Part shown: positions 1-8,087 of the stretch, in pieces
Layout: each line of letters opens with the position of its first letter
Position numbering within the stretch: the stretch's first letter is position 1
Assembly: GCA_003151295.1 (NCBI GenBank)
Contig: PLXD01000548.1
Location: forward strand, 1 to 11,699
Direction: 5' to 3'
Source: Chitinophagaceae bacterium
GTDB lineage: Bacteria; Bacteroidota; Bacteroidia; Chitinophagales; Chitinophagaceae
Length of the DNA stretch: 11,699 bases
The notes under the pieces: model-generated
Databases searched by the model: none
What the model saw: only the letters and a program-made list of their open reading frames with translations
Told to the model about the DNA's origin: nothing
Position numbers and translations under genes: made by a program

Positions 1-36
1 GAGGCGGAGGCTGGGAAATGACATAAAAAGGCGCAT

Positions 37-68
37 AAAAAAGCCGCCCCAAATCTCTCGGGACGGCT
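37..68 (-). terminator. Rho-independent terminator on the minus strand
   Basis: Read on the minus strand, AGCCGTCCC (68-60) pairs with GGGGCGGCT (50-42) through nine base pairs including one T-G wobble. The loop has 9 nt and a run of T follows directly (41-37). Read on the plus strand the same stem has a C-A mismatch, and the T run (75-80) is separated from it by several bases, so minus-strand use is favoured, though some bidirectional function is possible. The transcript it would end could come from the doubtful small ORF at 159-329 or from an RNA not otherwise recognised. Confidence 0.65.
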
Positions 69-158
69 ACAGCACTTTTTAATAGTTTCAGAGGTAAGTG
101 CTATATGTATGTACTTAATTGTAAGTGTTTCTTATTATCGGTATCTAATAAATTCTAC

Positions 159-329
159 TTATTTGCTCTTTTTTGGAGGCATATAAGAACTACTTCCGAC
201 AGGAGACTGCCCTAACAGGATCACAGATAACAGAGTCCTGAGGAAGCGGGTTGGGCTCGGGGAGGGGCGATAGATATCTTTATAAATCTTCGCTTTGTGG
301 GTGTCATAATACATGTTGTTCTTCTTCAT
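159..329 (-). CDS. Doubtful small ORF, about 56 residues
   Basis: An open frame on the minus strand begins at ATG (329-327) and ends at 159; a TTG at 359 would extend it to 66 residues. The product would be rich in Lys, Tyr, Pro and Ser, with a short hydrophobic stretch in the middle (around LLSVILLG) and a basic tail, PPKKSK. I recognise no family. No Shine-Dalgarno sequence precedes either start and I see no TAnnTTTG element upstream. The only support is that a good minus-strand terminator lies about 90 bases beyond its stop, and that nothing else occupies this AT-rich stretch. It may equally be a chance frame. Confidence 0.2.
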   Translation of the reverse strand: MKKNNMYYDTHKAKIYKDIYRPSPSPTRFLRTLLSVILLGQSPVGSSSYMPPKKSK

Positions 330-432
330 CGGTATTGGTTTTTGAACAGATTTAGTCAATATTAGAAAAAATAACGTCTATTTTCAGGATTTAGTATTCA
401 AGGTTTTGTTAAAGCCATGCGTATTTTTTCTA

Positions 433-462
433 TTGCTTCATTCTGTAATTTATGGTATTTTG
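433..462 (+). promoter_or_regulatory. Possible Bacteroidota-type promoter for the secreted-protein gene
   Basis: TTG (433-435) is followed after 20 nt by TATTTTG (456-462), one base short of the TAnnTTTG consensus of the Bacteroidota primary sigma factor. Transcription would begin near 469, just upstream of the ATG at 478, giving a short leader like the one predicted for mqnC in this window. If right, the upstream in-frame TTG at 406 cannot be the start. Because of the imperfect downstream box, confidence is low. Confidence 0.3.
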
Positions 463-477
463 TTGAAAATCCTTACT

Positions 478-1050
478 ATGAGAACCCTGGTTTTAACAAT
501 TGCTTTACTGCCTGTTTCTGCGATGCTTCTCTCGCAAGGGGTTTTTTCAAACAGGACGAGCGCCGTTCTGGAAAAGGTTATCCAGGATTATCCCAACCGG
601 TTCCGCGATATCAAAGGGGAACTGATCGTGGAAAACCGCGAGGCCGCCGAATACAAATCTACCCTCCAATTACCGGGCTCTTCTTCCTGTATTGTGTCCC
701 GTTATACTGTAGCCCGTAATGATGAATATAGCTGGACCTGCACTGTTCGGGTGTCGCAGGATTTTGGAAACGCCAGGAATACTTTCAGGGAAATTTTCGA
801 CCAGATCAAGAACACGGTCATCAGGATCGACGGGGATAAACATTTTATCCTAAACGGTAAATACGAAATGCCGCGGGAAGACTGCAAGACGACCCGTATA
901 CTCTTTACCCTGCTTCCCGGGATGAACGACGTGAAAAGACTGAAGATCGACCTATCCCTTCAATCCGACAAGACGGGCTGGAAGATCCTTATCAGCGTCT
1001 ACGACCACGAACCATACGGAGAAGGGCAAGTCGCTATTACCGGCAATTAA
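478..1050 (+). CDS. Secreted protein of unknown function, 190 residues
   Basis: The product has a hydrophobic N-terminal segment (about residues 3-18, LVLTIALLPVSAMLLS) ending in SQG, consistent with a signal peptide cleaved near residue 20. It is therefore probably exported to the periplasm or cell surface. The remainder (21-190) looks like a compact mixed alpha/beta domain with three cysteines (C71, C88, C136) and no further membrane segment. I recall similar short uncharacterised proteins in Bacteroidota, with the DYPNRF, KGEL and SVYD elements, but know no function and assign none. The open frame extends upstream to a TTG at 406. I chose ATG 478 because it gives a clean signal peptide and the extension adds a second hydrophobic run encoded by AT-rich DNA that overlaps a possible promoter. 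The gene appears monocistronic and converges on the sensor kinase gene. Confidence 0.75.
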   Translation: MRTLVLTIALLPVSAMLLSQGVFSNRTSAVLEKVIQDYPNRFRDIKGELIVENREAAEYKSTLQLPGSSSCIVSRYTVARNDEYSWTCTVRVSQDFGNARNTFREIFDQIKNTVIRIDGDKHFILNGKYEMPREDCKTTRILFTLLPGMNDVKRLKIDLSLQSDKTGWKILISVYDHEPYGEGQVAITGN

Positions 1051-1288
1051 GATCAGGATTCCCTCTTCAAAAAGGATTTAACAGACCCATTCCTAAAGGA
1101 CCTATTGGTTTTTGGCCGGTTGGTAAAAGACCAGGCCCAGGCTATCAATAGTAATTGCACGGGTAGTCGCAGGATCGCTATCCATAATGCAGGATTGTGT
1201 TGTCGCCCGTAATCGAGGGCCATCTGTAGGTTGGCCGGATAATGACAACTGAATATTTCATATAAATAAACCTACAGTGTCTGATTCA
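1051..1288. other. Spacer between two convergent genes
   Basis: This 238-base interval separates the 3' ends of the secreted-protein gene and the kinase gene. It contains no clear terminator with a T run for either gene. It holds a perfect 9-bp inverted repeat (1224-1232 and 1269-1277) and two unexplained open frames: 51 codons on the minus strand (1102-1257) and a Pro/Gly-rich run on the plus strand ending at about 1147. Neither has a good start codon at its head. It could hold the decayed remnant of a gene, or only chance frames. Confidence 0.4.
1224..1277. repeat. Inverted repeat of 9 bp with a 36-nt loop
   Basis: CTGTAGGTT at 1224-1232 is the exact reverse complement of AACCTACAG at 1269-1277. 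The arms lie just beyond the stop codon of the kinase gene (1289-1291) on the minus strand. The loop is long and no T run follows, so this is not a standard intrinsic terminator. It may form a weak stem at the 3' end of the kinase mRNA, or be coincidental. Confidence 0.3.
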
Positions 1289-4200
1289 TCAAACCAAGAG
1301 GGTGTAATTTTTCAGGACCTCATCGATCTCTTCCAGCCTGAAGGGCTTGGAGATATAATTATTCATTCCGGCTTCCAGGCATTTCTCCCTGTCGCCTTTC
1401 ATGGCATCGGCCGTAAGGGCTATGATCGGGATATTGCAGTGCGGCTGTGCCAACTGCCTGATATGCCGGGTGGTGGTGTAGCCATCCATTTCCGGCATAT
1501 TCACGTCCATAAAGATCATCACCGGCTCGCAATGGGGTAGCTTGTCGAGGGCTTCTCGTCCGTTACTCACCAGTATTACCTCGAATCCCAGCCTGCGTAA
1601 TACTTCCGAGATCAGCAACATATTGATAGGATCATCATCGGCAACCATGATGCTGGTGGGTTCCGTTATTTTTTCGATATTGGGCAGGGAGGGGTGTAAG
1701 AAGTCGTTATGCATGTTCTTTTCGAACAGTGATAATAGCGTGGCATGCAGCTCATGGATCTTCACCGGTTTGGACAGGAACTTACTGATACCGGCTTTTG
1801 CGGCCTCATGCTGGTATATGTTTTTTTCCAGGGAAGATAGCATCAGGACAAAGGGCTGCTCACTGTCAGGCCATTCTTTCTTTATTTCTTTTACAAGAGT
1901 GATCCCATCCATGCCCGGCATCTGGTGATCGGTGAGGATAAGATTGAAAGGTTCGTTATTCCGGTTGGCCTCGGTTATTTTCAAGAGGGCCTCCGTGCCG
2001 CTGCAGGCTGTTTCTGCTTCAATGAGGAAATAGCCGAATGTTTCCTGCATGAGCGTAAGGTTAGTCGCATTGTCATCCACGATCAATACCTTTTTTAGGA
2101 GGGGTTTACCCGGTAAAAGGACTTCAGGCTGCTCGTTGGCGACTTCAAGGACCAGGTGGAGGGTGAAAGAGCTGCCGTTGCCTGGTTCGCTTTCGACAGA
2201 CAGGTGGCCGCCCATTAGTTCAGCCAGGCTTTTTGAAATCGTCAGGCCCAGGCCCGTGCCGCCATATTTACGGGTGGTAGAGGTATCCGCCTGGGTAAAA
2301 CTTTCGAATATTTTTTGAAGTTTCTCGCGGGGAATTCCGATGCCGGAATCTTTGACCTGTACGTCCAGACTCATGTATTTTTTTCCATCCTGGGCATAGA
2401 CTTCACTGGTCTTACTGATCGAAACGAAAATTTCGCCCTCGCTGGTGAATTTGATGGCATTACCGAGCAGGTTGACGACGATCTGGCGTATACGTACGGG
2501 ATCGCCCAGGAATTGAGAGGGGATCGAAGGGTCGACCCGGCAAAGCATTTCGAGTTTTTTCTCGAAGGCTTTTACGGTCAGGATATCGATCGTCTCTTCG
2601 ATCAGTTCATCCAGCTTGAACAAAGTATTATCGATCAGCAGTTTTCCGGCTTCGATCTTGGAAAAATCAAGGATATCGTTAATGATCCCCAGTAACCCGT
2701 AGGCGGATTTTTTTACATTCTGGAGATATTCCCTTTGCGCTTTTTGCAGTTCTGTCGTCAGCACCAGGTCAGTGAAACCAATGATTCCGTTCATGGGAGT
2801 CCGTAATTCATGGCTCATATTGGCCATGAATTCACTCTTGGCATGGCTGGCGGATTCAGCGAGTTTTCTGGCCTGTACCATCTCTTCGGTGATCTGCTTC
2901 CGCTTGATGGCGGCAGCGAGGGAAGAGGCATAGGATCGGAGGATGGAGAATTCACTTTCGGACCACTCGCGATCTCTTTTATAGGCGTCGAAGCCTACAA
3001 AGCCCCAGAACTGGTCCTGGAGGAAGATAGGGACCGCCACGGAAGACAGTAAGTCGGCCTTTTCATAGATGGCTTTTAATTGCGGATCCCGCTCGTCTTT
3101 CCTATAGCTCAGGAAGGGCCTCCTTCTTTGTAAAGGCTCGATGATCTTTTTTATATCTTCAAAAGGGATATTCGTCACGTTGACATCCGGGTTCGTCAGC
3201 CGGTAAGCATACTCGTCATCCGTCCATTCATGGGTCTCCGAGGTCAGCCACTGTTGCTGCGTTTCACTGAAATGATTCTGGAAAATATATACCCTGTCAA
3301 CCAGGGCCTTACTGCCGAGGGATTGGATAGACTCGGTAATGGCCATGTCCAGGTCCGTATTGATGAGCAGGGAGTGGGTGGCCTGCGCAACGGCTTGCAG
3401 AAGCTGGTCTTTCTTCTTTAGTTTTTCATGTGCATTATTCTGCTCCGTAATATTACGGGAGGTGCAGATCAGCTTGACCACTTCATCCTCATCGAGGATC
3501 GGCTTGATGATGCTCTCCAGCCAGATATAATTACCTTCTTTCCGGAGTATGCGGTAGCGGATGGTAATGCTTTCCTCCGGATTAAATTTCTTTTTGATGT
3601 CCGGGTGACTGTAACCCGGATGGGCTTCAAACAGCGAAGGTTCATTCGGGAATACATCTTGTCCGGCGTCTTCAAACTGCTCAAGGTTTCTGCCTTGATC
3701 AAGGTCTGCAAAACCCTGGAAATCTTCCCCGTTCTCCTGTTTGCCGGAGAAAGTCATCTGTCCGGCGGATATGAATTTCTTCCGGTCATCAGGATGGACA
3801 TATTGCTCGATAGACCTTCCGATCACTTCATCCACATCGTATCCCAAAACGGTCGTCACTGAGGGAGAAAGATACCAGATGGTTCCGTCCAGCGCATGCA
3901 CGCTGATGATATCTTCGGAATTTTCAGCCAGTAACCGGAATTTCTGTTCACTGTTCAACAAAGCGTTTTCGGACTCCTTCTGCGAAGTGATGTCCTGGGC
4001 TATGCCGAAACTGCCCTGCTCATCCGTTATTTTGCCTTTTACGGACAGATAACGCATCCATCCCTGTTTGGTGATGATACGACAGGAGAAGGAGGTCTCG
4101 TATCCGATGCTCTCCTTATTGCGCATGGATTTTGAGAACTCATCGGATACAAGTGCGAAATCTTCGGGGACGATATACAATTGAAGGAATTCCTCCAGGG

Positions 4201-5407
4201 AGATCTTGGCCGGGTCTTCTTCGTCCAGTGCAAGCAGGGCTTTAAGTTCCCGGCTGAGCAGGAACTCGCCTGTTTGGAGGTCCAGCTTCCAGGAGCCCAT
4301 TTTGGCATAGGTCATCGCATAGGAGAGGGTTTGTATCGCATCCTCTTTTACCTCCTGAATCTGCACCCTGTTCGTAACATCCAGGCCGATACCCTGGATC
4401 TCGTCAACCAGCCCGTTCTCATTGGTAAGCGCCAGGAACTCCCATTCCGTCCACAGGAACTCCGGGGAATTCCTGATGGGCTTGCGGATCAATAAGCGGA
4501 AGATCTTTCCGGGGTTCTTCCAGCATTCATCGGCGACCTGCCGGCAACGCTGCAGGTCCTTTGGAAAGATAGTGGTATTGAAAAGGGTATCCCGGATCTC
4601 GTCTTCCCGGTAGCCGAAAGTGTTAAGAAAAGCCGTGTTGGCATAGGTGAACCGCCCGCTCCGGCTTAAGCGGATAACATAGTTGGTCTGGGACCGTAAA
4701 ATGGAAGAAAGGTATTTTTTATCGCTTACCAATTCGTTCTTCGCCTTCTGCAGCTCTTTATAGTTATTTTCCCCTTTTTTGAAAGCGGGTTCCAGTACCA
4801 GGACAATAAGACAGCCGATGGCGATGACCAGCAAAACGAGCTTTCCGACATCGATCCTGGATAGCTCCGAATTTTTTTCATCGACCATGGCGGTATAATG
4901 CTGGGTGATCCCGTTCATCAGTGACTGGAATTGCTGGTCATTATACAGGAGGTCGCGAAGGAATTGCTGTTTATTACTGTGCAATCTGGCCGAGTCGGCC
5001 ACTACTAACTCCTCCCCGATATTCGTGATGGCCTTGAAATACTCATCTGTGCTGGATAGCAGTAATTTGATCGCTGAAAAATGAGGCTGAGCCTCAAGTT
5101 CGGGTGACTTTATTTGTTTTTGCAGGATTTGCTGCTGTGTTCTGAAATTGGCCAGTTCAATGGAAAGACTGTCTTTTATGGCATTCTTTTTGGGGCCGTT
5201 GCGGGGATGGTCCAGCAACAGGAACGCATTTTTGGTAATTAGCTGACTAATTGTTTGCTGATTTCCGGAAATGGAAATGTTCCCGACCAGTTCCTTGTTT
5301 TCGAGGGATTTTATGTGGTTCAGATAATATCCGAAGAAATTAAATAAAATTACTACGACAAACAGAACTATCGAAATACGAATAAGTTTGCGAAAAGGGC
5401 TTTTCAT
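1289..5407 (-). CDS. Membrane hybrid histidine kinase (PAS x3, GAF, HisKA, HATPase, two receivers)
   Basis: A 1372-residue hybrid sensor kinase. Membrane segments at about 11-29 and 188-206 enclose a periplasmic domain of about 155 residues, probably mostly helical. Then follow PAS domains at about 233-350, 355-477 and 488-655, GAF at 666-838, and HisKA with MSHELRTP (phosphorylated H866). The ATPase domain has N983 in its N box, DSGIGIP from D1020 and GGTGLGL from 1049. Two receivers end the chain: REC1 (DD 1111-1112, acceptor D1160, K1213) and REC2 (DDD 1257-1259, acceptor D1301, K1354). All catalytic residues look intact. No Hpt or DNA-binding domain is present, so phosphate must pass to a separate partner; the signal is unknown. 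PAS3 carries an acidic insert (about 552-611). The start is supported by GGAAGGAGA (5427-5419), 11 nt before the ATG. The gene lies 89 bases downstream of mqnC on the same strand and may have its own promoter. Confidence 0.95.
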   Translation of the reverse strand: MKSPFRKLIRISIVLFVVVILFNFFGYYLNHIKSLENKELVGNISISGNQQTISQLITKNAFLLLDHPRNGPKKNAIKDSLSIELANFRTQQQILQKQIKSPELEAQPHFSAIKLLLSSTDEYFKAITNIGEELVVADSARLHSNKQQFLRDLLYNDQQFQSLMNGITQHYTAMVDEKNSELSRIDVGKLVLLVIAIGCLIVLVLEPAFKKGENNYKELQKAKNELVSDKKYLSSILRSQTNYVIRLSRSGRFTYANTAFLNTFGYREDEIRDTLFNTTIFPKDLQRCRQVADECWKNPGKIFRLLIRKPIRNSPEFLWTEWEFLALTNENGLVDEIQGIGLDVTNRVQIQEVKEDAIQTLSYAMTYAKMGSWKLDLQTGEFLLSRELKALLALDEEDPAKISLEEFLQLYIVPEDFALVSDEFSKSMRNKESIGYETSFSCRIITKQGWMRYLSVKGKITDEQGSFGIAQDITSQKESENALLNSEQKFRLLAENSEDIISVHALDGTIWYLSPSVTTVLGYDVDEVIGRSIEQYVHPDDRKKFISAGQMTFSGKQENGEDFQGFADLDQGRNLEQFEDAGQDVFPNEPSLFEAHPGYSHPDIKKKFNPEESITIRYRILRKEGNYIWLESIIKPILDEDEVVKLICTSRNITEQNNAHEKLKKKDQLLQAVAQATHSLLINTDLDMAITESIQSLGSKALVDRVYIFQNHFSETQQQWLTSETHEWTDDEYAYRLTNPDVNVTNIPFEDIKKIIEPLQRRRPFLSYRKDERDPQLKAIYEKADLLSSVAVPIFLQDQFWGFVGFDAYKRDREWSESEFSILRSYASSLAAAIKRKQITEEMVQARKLAESASHAKSEFMANMSHELRTPMNGIIGFTDLVLTTELQKAQREYLQNVKKSAYGLLGIINDILDFSKIEAGKLLIDNTLFKLDELIEETIDILTVKAFEKKLEMLCRVDPSIPSQFLGDPVRIRQIVVNLLGNAIKFTSEGEIFVSISKTSEVYAQDGKKYMSLDVQVKDSGIGIPREKLQKIFESFTQADTSTTRKYGGTGLGLTISKSLAELMGGHLSVESEPGNGSSFTLHLVLEVANEQPEVLLPGKPLLKKVLIVDDNATNLTLMQETFGYFLIEAETACSGTEALLKITEANRNNEPFNLILTDHQMPGMDGITLVKEIKKEWPDSEQPFVLMLSSLEKNIYQHEAAKAGISKFLSKPVKIHELHATLLSLFEKNMHNDFLHPSLPNIEKITEPTSIMVADDDPINMLLISEVLRRLGFEVILVSNGREALDKLPHCEPVMIFMDVNMPEMDGYTTTRHIRQLAQPHCNIPIIALTADAMKGDREKCLEAGMNNYISKPFRLEEIDEVLKNYTLLV

Positions 5408-5436
5408 CAGGTTCAGGGTCTCCTTCCTTAAGAACG

Positions 5437-5470
5437 TAAAACTAGCTTTTTAAGTTTCCCGGACTACAAA
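5437..5470 (-). promoter_or_regulatory. Possible promoter of the hybrid kinase gene
   Basis: On the minus strand, TTTG (5470-5467) is followed after 22 nt by TAGTTTTA (5444-5437), which matches TAnnTTTG at all but the last position. Transcription would start about 20-25 bases upstream of the kinase ATG, leaving room for the purine-rich GGAAGGAGA ribosome binding site. It lies entirely in the 89-base gap after mqnC, so the kinase could be transcribed separately from mqnC. I saw no terminator in the gap, so read-through is also possible. Confidence 0.4.
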
Positions 5471-5496
5471 TAAAACCAGGGTAAATACTTAGTAAG

Positions 5497-6621
5497 CTAA
5501 TAATCAATCACCTGCTCTTCGATGGCGGCGGGTATCTCCCTCCATTCATATTGTTGGTTACGCAATTGAGGTTCGAAGCCTGCTTCGCGGATGGCGTCCT
5601 GTATTCCCCTGGCGGTAAAACGGTGGGGGGCGCCGGCTGCGCTCACCACATTTTCCTCTAACATGATGCTTCCGAAGTCATTAGCCCCGGCATGCAGGCA
5701 GAGCTGGGCCGTCTGTTTTCCAACGGTCAGCCAGGAGGCCTGGATATTTTTTACGTTCGGCAACATGATGCGGCTGATGGCGATCATGCGGATATATTCT
5801 TCGGCGGTAGTAAGATTATGCACTCCCCGGATCCTGGTCAGCAAAGTATCCACATCCTGGAAGGTCCAGGGGATAAAGGCGAGAAAACCCTTGGCATTCG
5901 CGGGCTTTTTGGCCTGCGTGTCCCGGATCTTTACCAGGTGCTCAAATCTCTCCTGCAGCGTCTCCACATGGCCGAACATCATCGTGGCGGAAGTGGTGAT
6001 AAAAAGATTATGTGCTTCATGCATGATATCCAGCCATTCCTGGGATCCGCATTTACCCTTGCTGATAAGGCGGCGAACGCGGTCTACCAGGATCTCTGCG
6101 CCTGCTCCCGGCAGGGAGTCCATACCGGCATTTTTCAGGGCTGTGAGTACGTCATGATGGTTCATTTTCTCCAGCTTGCAGATATGCGCTATTTCAGGTG
6201 GCCCCAGGGTATGCAGCTTCAAGGCGGGATATAATTCCTTCAACTGACTGAAAAGAGAAGTATAAAAATTCAGGCCCAACTCCGGATGATGGCCTCCCTG
6301 TAACAGCAACTGGTCCCCTCCCCAGCGGAAGGTCTCTTCGATCTTTCTTTTATAGGTATTTATATCGGTGATATAGGCATCCGCATGTCCGGGGATGCGA
6401 TAGAAATTACAAAACTTGCAGTTGGCTATACAGACATTTGTCGTATTTACGTTGCGATCGATCTGCCAGGTCACTTTTCCGTGCGGAACCTGGATCTTTC
6501 TGAGTTCATTGGCCAGGTACATCAATTCTGTAAGAGGCGCCTGCTCAAAAAGGAACATGCCTTCTTCTACCGACAGAAATTCCCTGTTTAAGGCCTTGCT
6601 ATATAATCCGGATAAGTTCAT
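5497..6621 (-). CDS. mqnC: Cyclic dehypoxanthinyl futalosine synthase (radical SAM), MqnC
   Basis: MqnC is a radical S-adenosylmethionine enzyme that cyclises dehypoxanthine futalosine in the futalosine route to menaquinone, the respiratory quinone of many Bacteroidota; it acts in the cytoplasm. The 374-residue product has the radical SAM cluster motif CIANCKFC (C64, C68, C71; CX3CX2C). It also carries family hallmarks: WGGDQLLLQGGHHP, the run from GMDSLPGAGAEILVDRVRR into ISKGKC, TTSATMMFGHVET and FIPWTFQ. These separate it from the related MqnE, and its length is normal for MqnC. The start at 6621 lacks a Shine-Dalgarno sequence, but a near-consensus promoter lies about 25 bases upstream. 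No other menaquinone gene is in the window. The gene diverges from the aspartyl protease gene and precedes the sensor kinase on the same strand. Confidence 0.93.
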   Translation of the reverse strand: MNLSGLYSKALNREFLSVEEGMFLFEQAPLTELMYLANELRKIQVPHGKVTWQIDRNVNTTNVCIANCKFCNFYRIPGHADAYITDINTYKRKIEETFRWGGDQLLLQGGHHPELGLNFYTSLFSQLKELYPALKLHTLGPPEIAHICKLEKMNHHDVLTALKNAGMDSLPGAGAEILVDRVRRLISKGKCGSQEWLDIMHEAHNLFITTSATMMFGHVETLQERFEHLVKIRDTQAKKPANAKGFLAFIPWTFQDVDTLLTRIRGVHNLTTAEEYIRMIAISRIMLPNVKNIQASWLTVGKQTAQLCLHAGANDFGSIMLEENVVSAAGAPHRFTARGIQDAIREAGFEPQLRNQQYEWREIPAAIEEQVIDY

Positions 6622-6646
6622 GATGATAATGCTTTGAATGAATAAG

Positions 6647-6676
6647 CAAAATTAACTCAGCAGGACCGGAATACAA
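6647..6676 (-). promoter_or_regulatory. Promoter of mqnC
   Basis: Read on the minus strand, TTG (6676-6674) is followed after 19 nt by TAATTTTG (6654-6647), an exact match to TAnnTTTG at normal Bacteroidota spacing. The predicted start of transcription is near 6640, giving a leader of about 20 nt before the mqnC ATG. This is the best promoter match I found in the window. Confidence 0.6.
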
Positions 6677-6693
6677 GATTTTGTATAAATGGC

Positions 6694-6724
6694 TTGGGAG
6701 TGCCCCGAATTCGTGATACATTTA
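6694..6724 (+). promoter_or_regulatory. Possible promoter of the aspartyl protease-like gene
   Basis: TTG (6694-6696) is followed after 20 nt by TACATTTA (6717-6724), matching TAnnTTTG except at the last base. Transcription would begin near 6731. The pair stands back to back with the mqnC promoter, 17 bases away. It overlaps the longest possible open frame of the protease gene, so it also bears on the start choice: translation would have to begin downstream, with GTG 6745 a good candidate. Confidence 0.4.
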
Positions 6725-6744
6725 ACGGACTCAATGCTAACTAT

Positions 6745-7995
6745 GTGCCTTGCCTGAAAAAAATTACCGTTGCGCTTAAATCTTTGCCATCGACCTCCTG
6801 CGGGGTACTCCTGTTCCTTCAGCTGACGCTCGGCATTCTTTTCTATTCCCACCCGGTGCGGGGCCAGGAAGAGTTTATCCAGCCCGTTTCCCGGTTGATC
6901 ACCAGCTTTCCTTTTTCCCTGTTCACGGGAGGAGTCATCCTGATCCGGGCTCAATATGAGGATTTTCCAGACACCCTGAGCTTTGTCCTTGACACCGGCA
7001 GCGGGGGCATTTCGATGGACTCCGGCACTTGCGCAAGGCTCCGGCTGGAACCCCAGCCTTCCGACAAGACTATCCGGGGCATTGCGGGTATCCGTAACGT
7101 AAAATTTCTATATAATAAGACCTTGCATTTACCGGGGCTGAGGGTGGACAGTCTCAATTTCCATATTAACGATTATGATCTTCTCAGCAGCGTATATGGT
7201 GAAAAAGTTGACGGGATCATCGGATTTAGTTTCCTGTCCCGCTATATCGTAAAGATCGATTATGATAGTTCCATAGTTTATGTTTACTCCCGGGGATCAT
7301 TCAAATATCCCAGGGGGGGGCATTTACTGCGGCCTGTTCTAAGCAGTATACCGATACAGACCGCCAGGGTAAAGGATGCGGCGGAGATCAACTCGAGATT
7401 TTATTTTGATACCGGCGCCGGCCTTTGTCTTCTTTTGTCATCCGATTTCGTACAGGATAGCGCCCTGCTAAACTCCAAAAAAAAGCCCTTTCTCACACAG
7501 GCTGAGGGATTGGGCGGTAAGGCCAGTATGCGGATCACGACTGTTAAAGAAGTAAAATTGGGTCCTTATCATTTTCACAAAGTGCCCACTTATATTTTCG
7601 ATGATGATTACAATATCACTTCCTATCCCTATCTCGGCGGCTTGCTGGGAAATGATATCCTGCGGCGATTTAACGTCATCCTGAATTATGAACGCAAGGA
7701 TATTTACCTGATACCCAATTCCCACTACCGCGACTCCTTCGATTACTCCTATACCGGGTTGGGCTTTTACTGGGTCGATGGTGAAGTGAGGGTAGAAGAT
7801 GTCATGAAAGACTCTCCTGCCGATAAAGCGGGGTTTAAGCCGGATGACATTATTTTAGGGGTAAATAATAACTTCAGTAAGAATATCCAGGCCTATAAGA
7901 ACATTTTTCAGAACACCGGGGAAAAAATCAGGGTTGTGGTGAACAGGAATGGCGTCCTGGAGCAGCTCAGCCTCCGGGTCAAAAGTATACTGTAG
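6745..7995 (+). CDS. Secreted retropepsin-like aspartic protease with C-terminal PDZ domain
   Basis: Numbering is from the GTG at 6745 (416 residues). A hydrophobic segment near residues 19-36 ending in VRGQ looks like a signal peptide. Two retropepsin-like lobes follow. The first has DTGSGG (D83) with the flap-side partner GIIGFSFL (G160); the second has DTGAGL (D222) with GGLLGND (around 302). Each lobe supplies one DTG and one hydrophobic-hydrophobic-Gly element, as in aspartyl proteases, so the single chain could form a complete active site. Residues about 338-416 form a PDZ domain (DSPADKAGFKPDDIILGVNN), which in secreted proteases commonly binds C-terminal peptides. It probably acts in the periplasm or at the surface; the substrate is unknown. 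No ATG lies near the N terminus. The open frame reaches TTG 6694, but that overlaps a likely promoter, so GTG 6745 is preferred; TTG 6784 is another option. It is first in a plus-strand run with two M16 peptidases. Confidence 0.85.
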   Translation: MPCLKKITVALKSLPSTSCGVLLFLQLTLGILFYSHPVRGQEEFIQPVSRLITSFPFSLFTGGVILIRAQYEDFPDTLSFVLDTGSGGISMDSGTCARLRLEPQPSDKTIRGIAGIRNVKFLYNKTLHLPGLRVDSLNFHINDYDLLSSVYGEKVDGIIGFSFLSRYIVKIDYDSSIVYVYSRGSFKYPRGGHLLRPVLSSIPIQTARVKDAAEINSRFYFDTGAGLCLLLSSDFVQDSALLNSKKKPFLTQAEGLGGKASMRITTVKEVKLGPYHFHKVPTYIFDDDYNITSYPYLGGLLGNDILRRFNVILNYERKDIYLIPNSHYRDSFDYSYTGLGFYWVDGEVRVEDVMKDSPADKAGFKPDDIILGVNNNFSKNIQAYKNIFQNTGEKIRVVVNRNGVLEQLSLRVKSIL

Positions 7996-8087
7996 ACGCG
8001 AACCACAAACTTTCCATAACTTGCAATCCTTTTTAATGATCCCGGAAGGGAAAAGGGCTGGATTCCTGACAGAAAAAGGATTTAAAA

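Larger units (their letters stand above)
1..477. other. AT-rich intergenic stretch without a secure gene
   Basis: Apart from the terminator and the doubtful small ORF, this stretch holds no recognisable gene. Bases 85-160 and 330-470 are clearly richer in A and T than the coding parts of the window. The first 21 bases could be the last codons of a plus-strand gene (a frame ending in TGA at 19-21), but six residues are not enough to support that. The last 50 bases hold the probable promoter of the secreted-protein gene that follows. Confidence 0.5.

Noticed and set aside
1..21. Possible 3' end of a plus-strand gene (last six codons, then TGA)
   Set aside because: Six codons give no way to tell a coding frame from chance; another frame stays open to about 83.
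406..477. N-terminal extension of the secreted protein from TTG 406
   Set aside because: It would place a second hydrophobic run before a complete signal peptide, is encoded by AT-rich DNA, and overlaps a possible promoter.
5591..6234. Two long plus-strand open frames (about 180 and 188 residues) opposite mqnC
   Set aside because: They lie wholly inside the mqnC gene on the other strand, have compositions typical of antisense frames, and match nothing I recognise. mqnC is certain from its motifs.
8017..8024. TAACTTGC as a promoter box before the catalytic M16 gene
   Set aside because: It lacks one T of TAnnTTTG and has no TTG at a suitable distance upstream.
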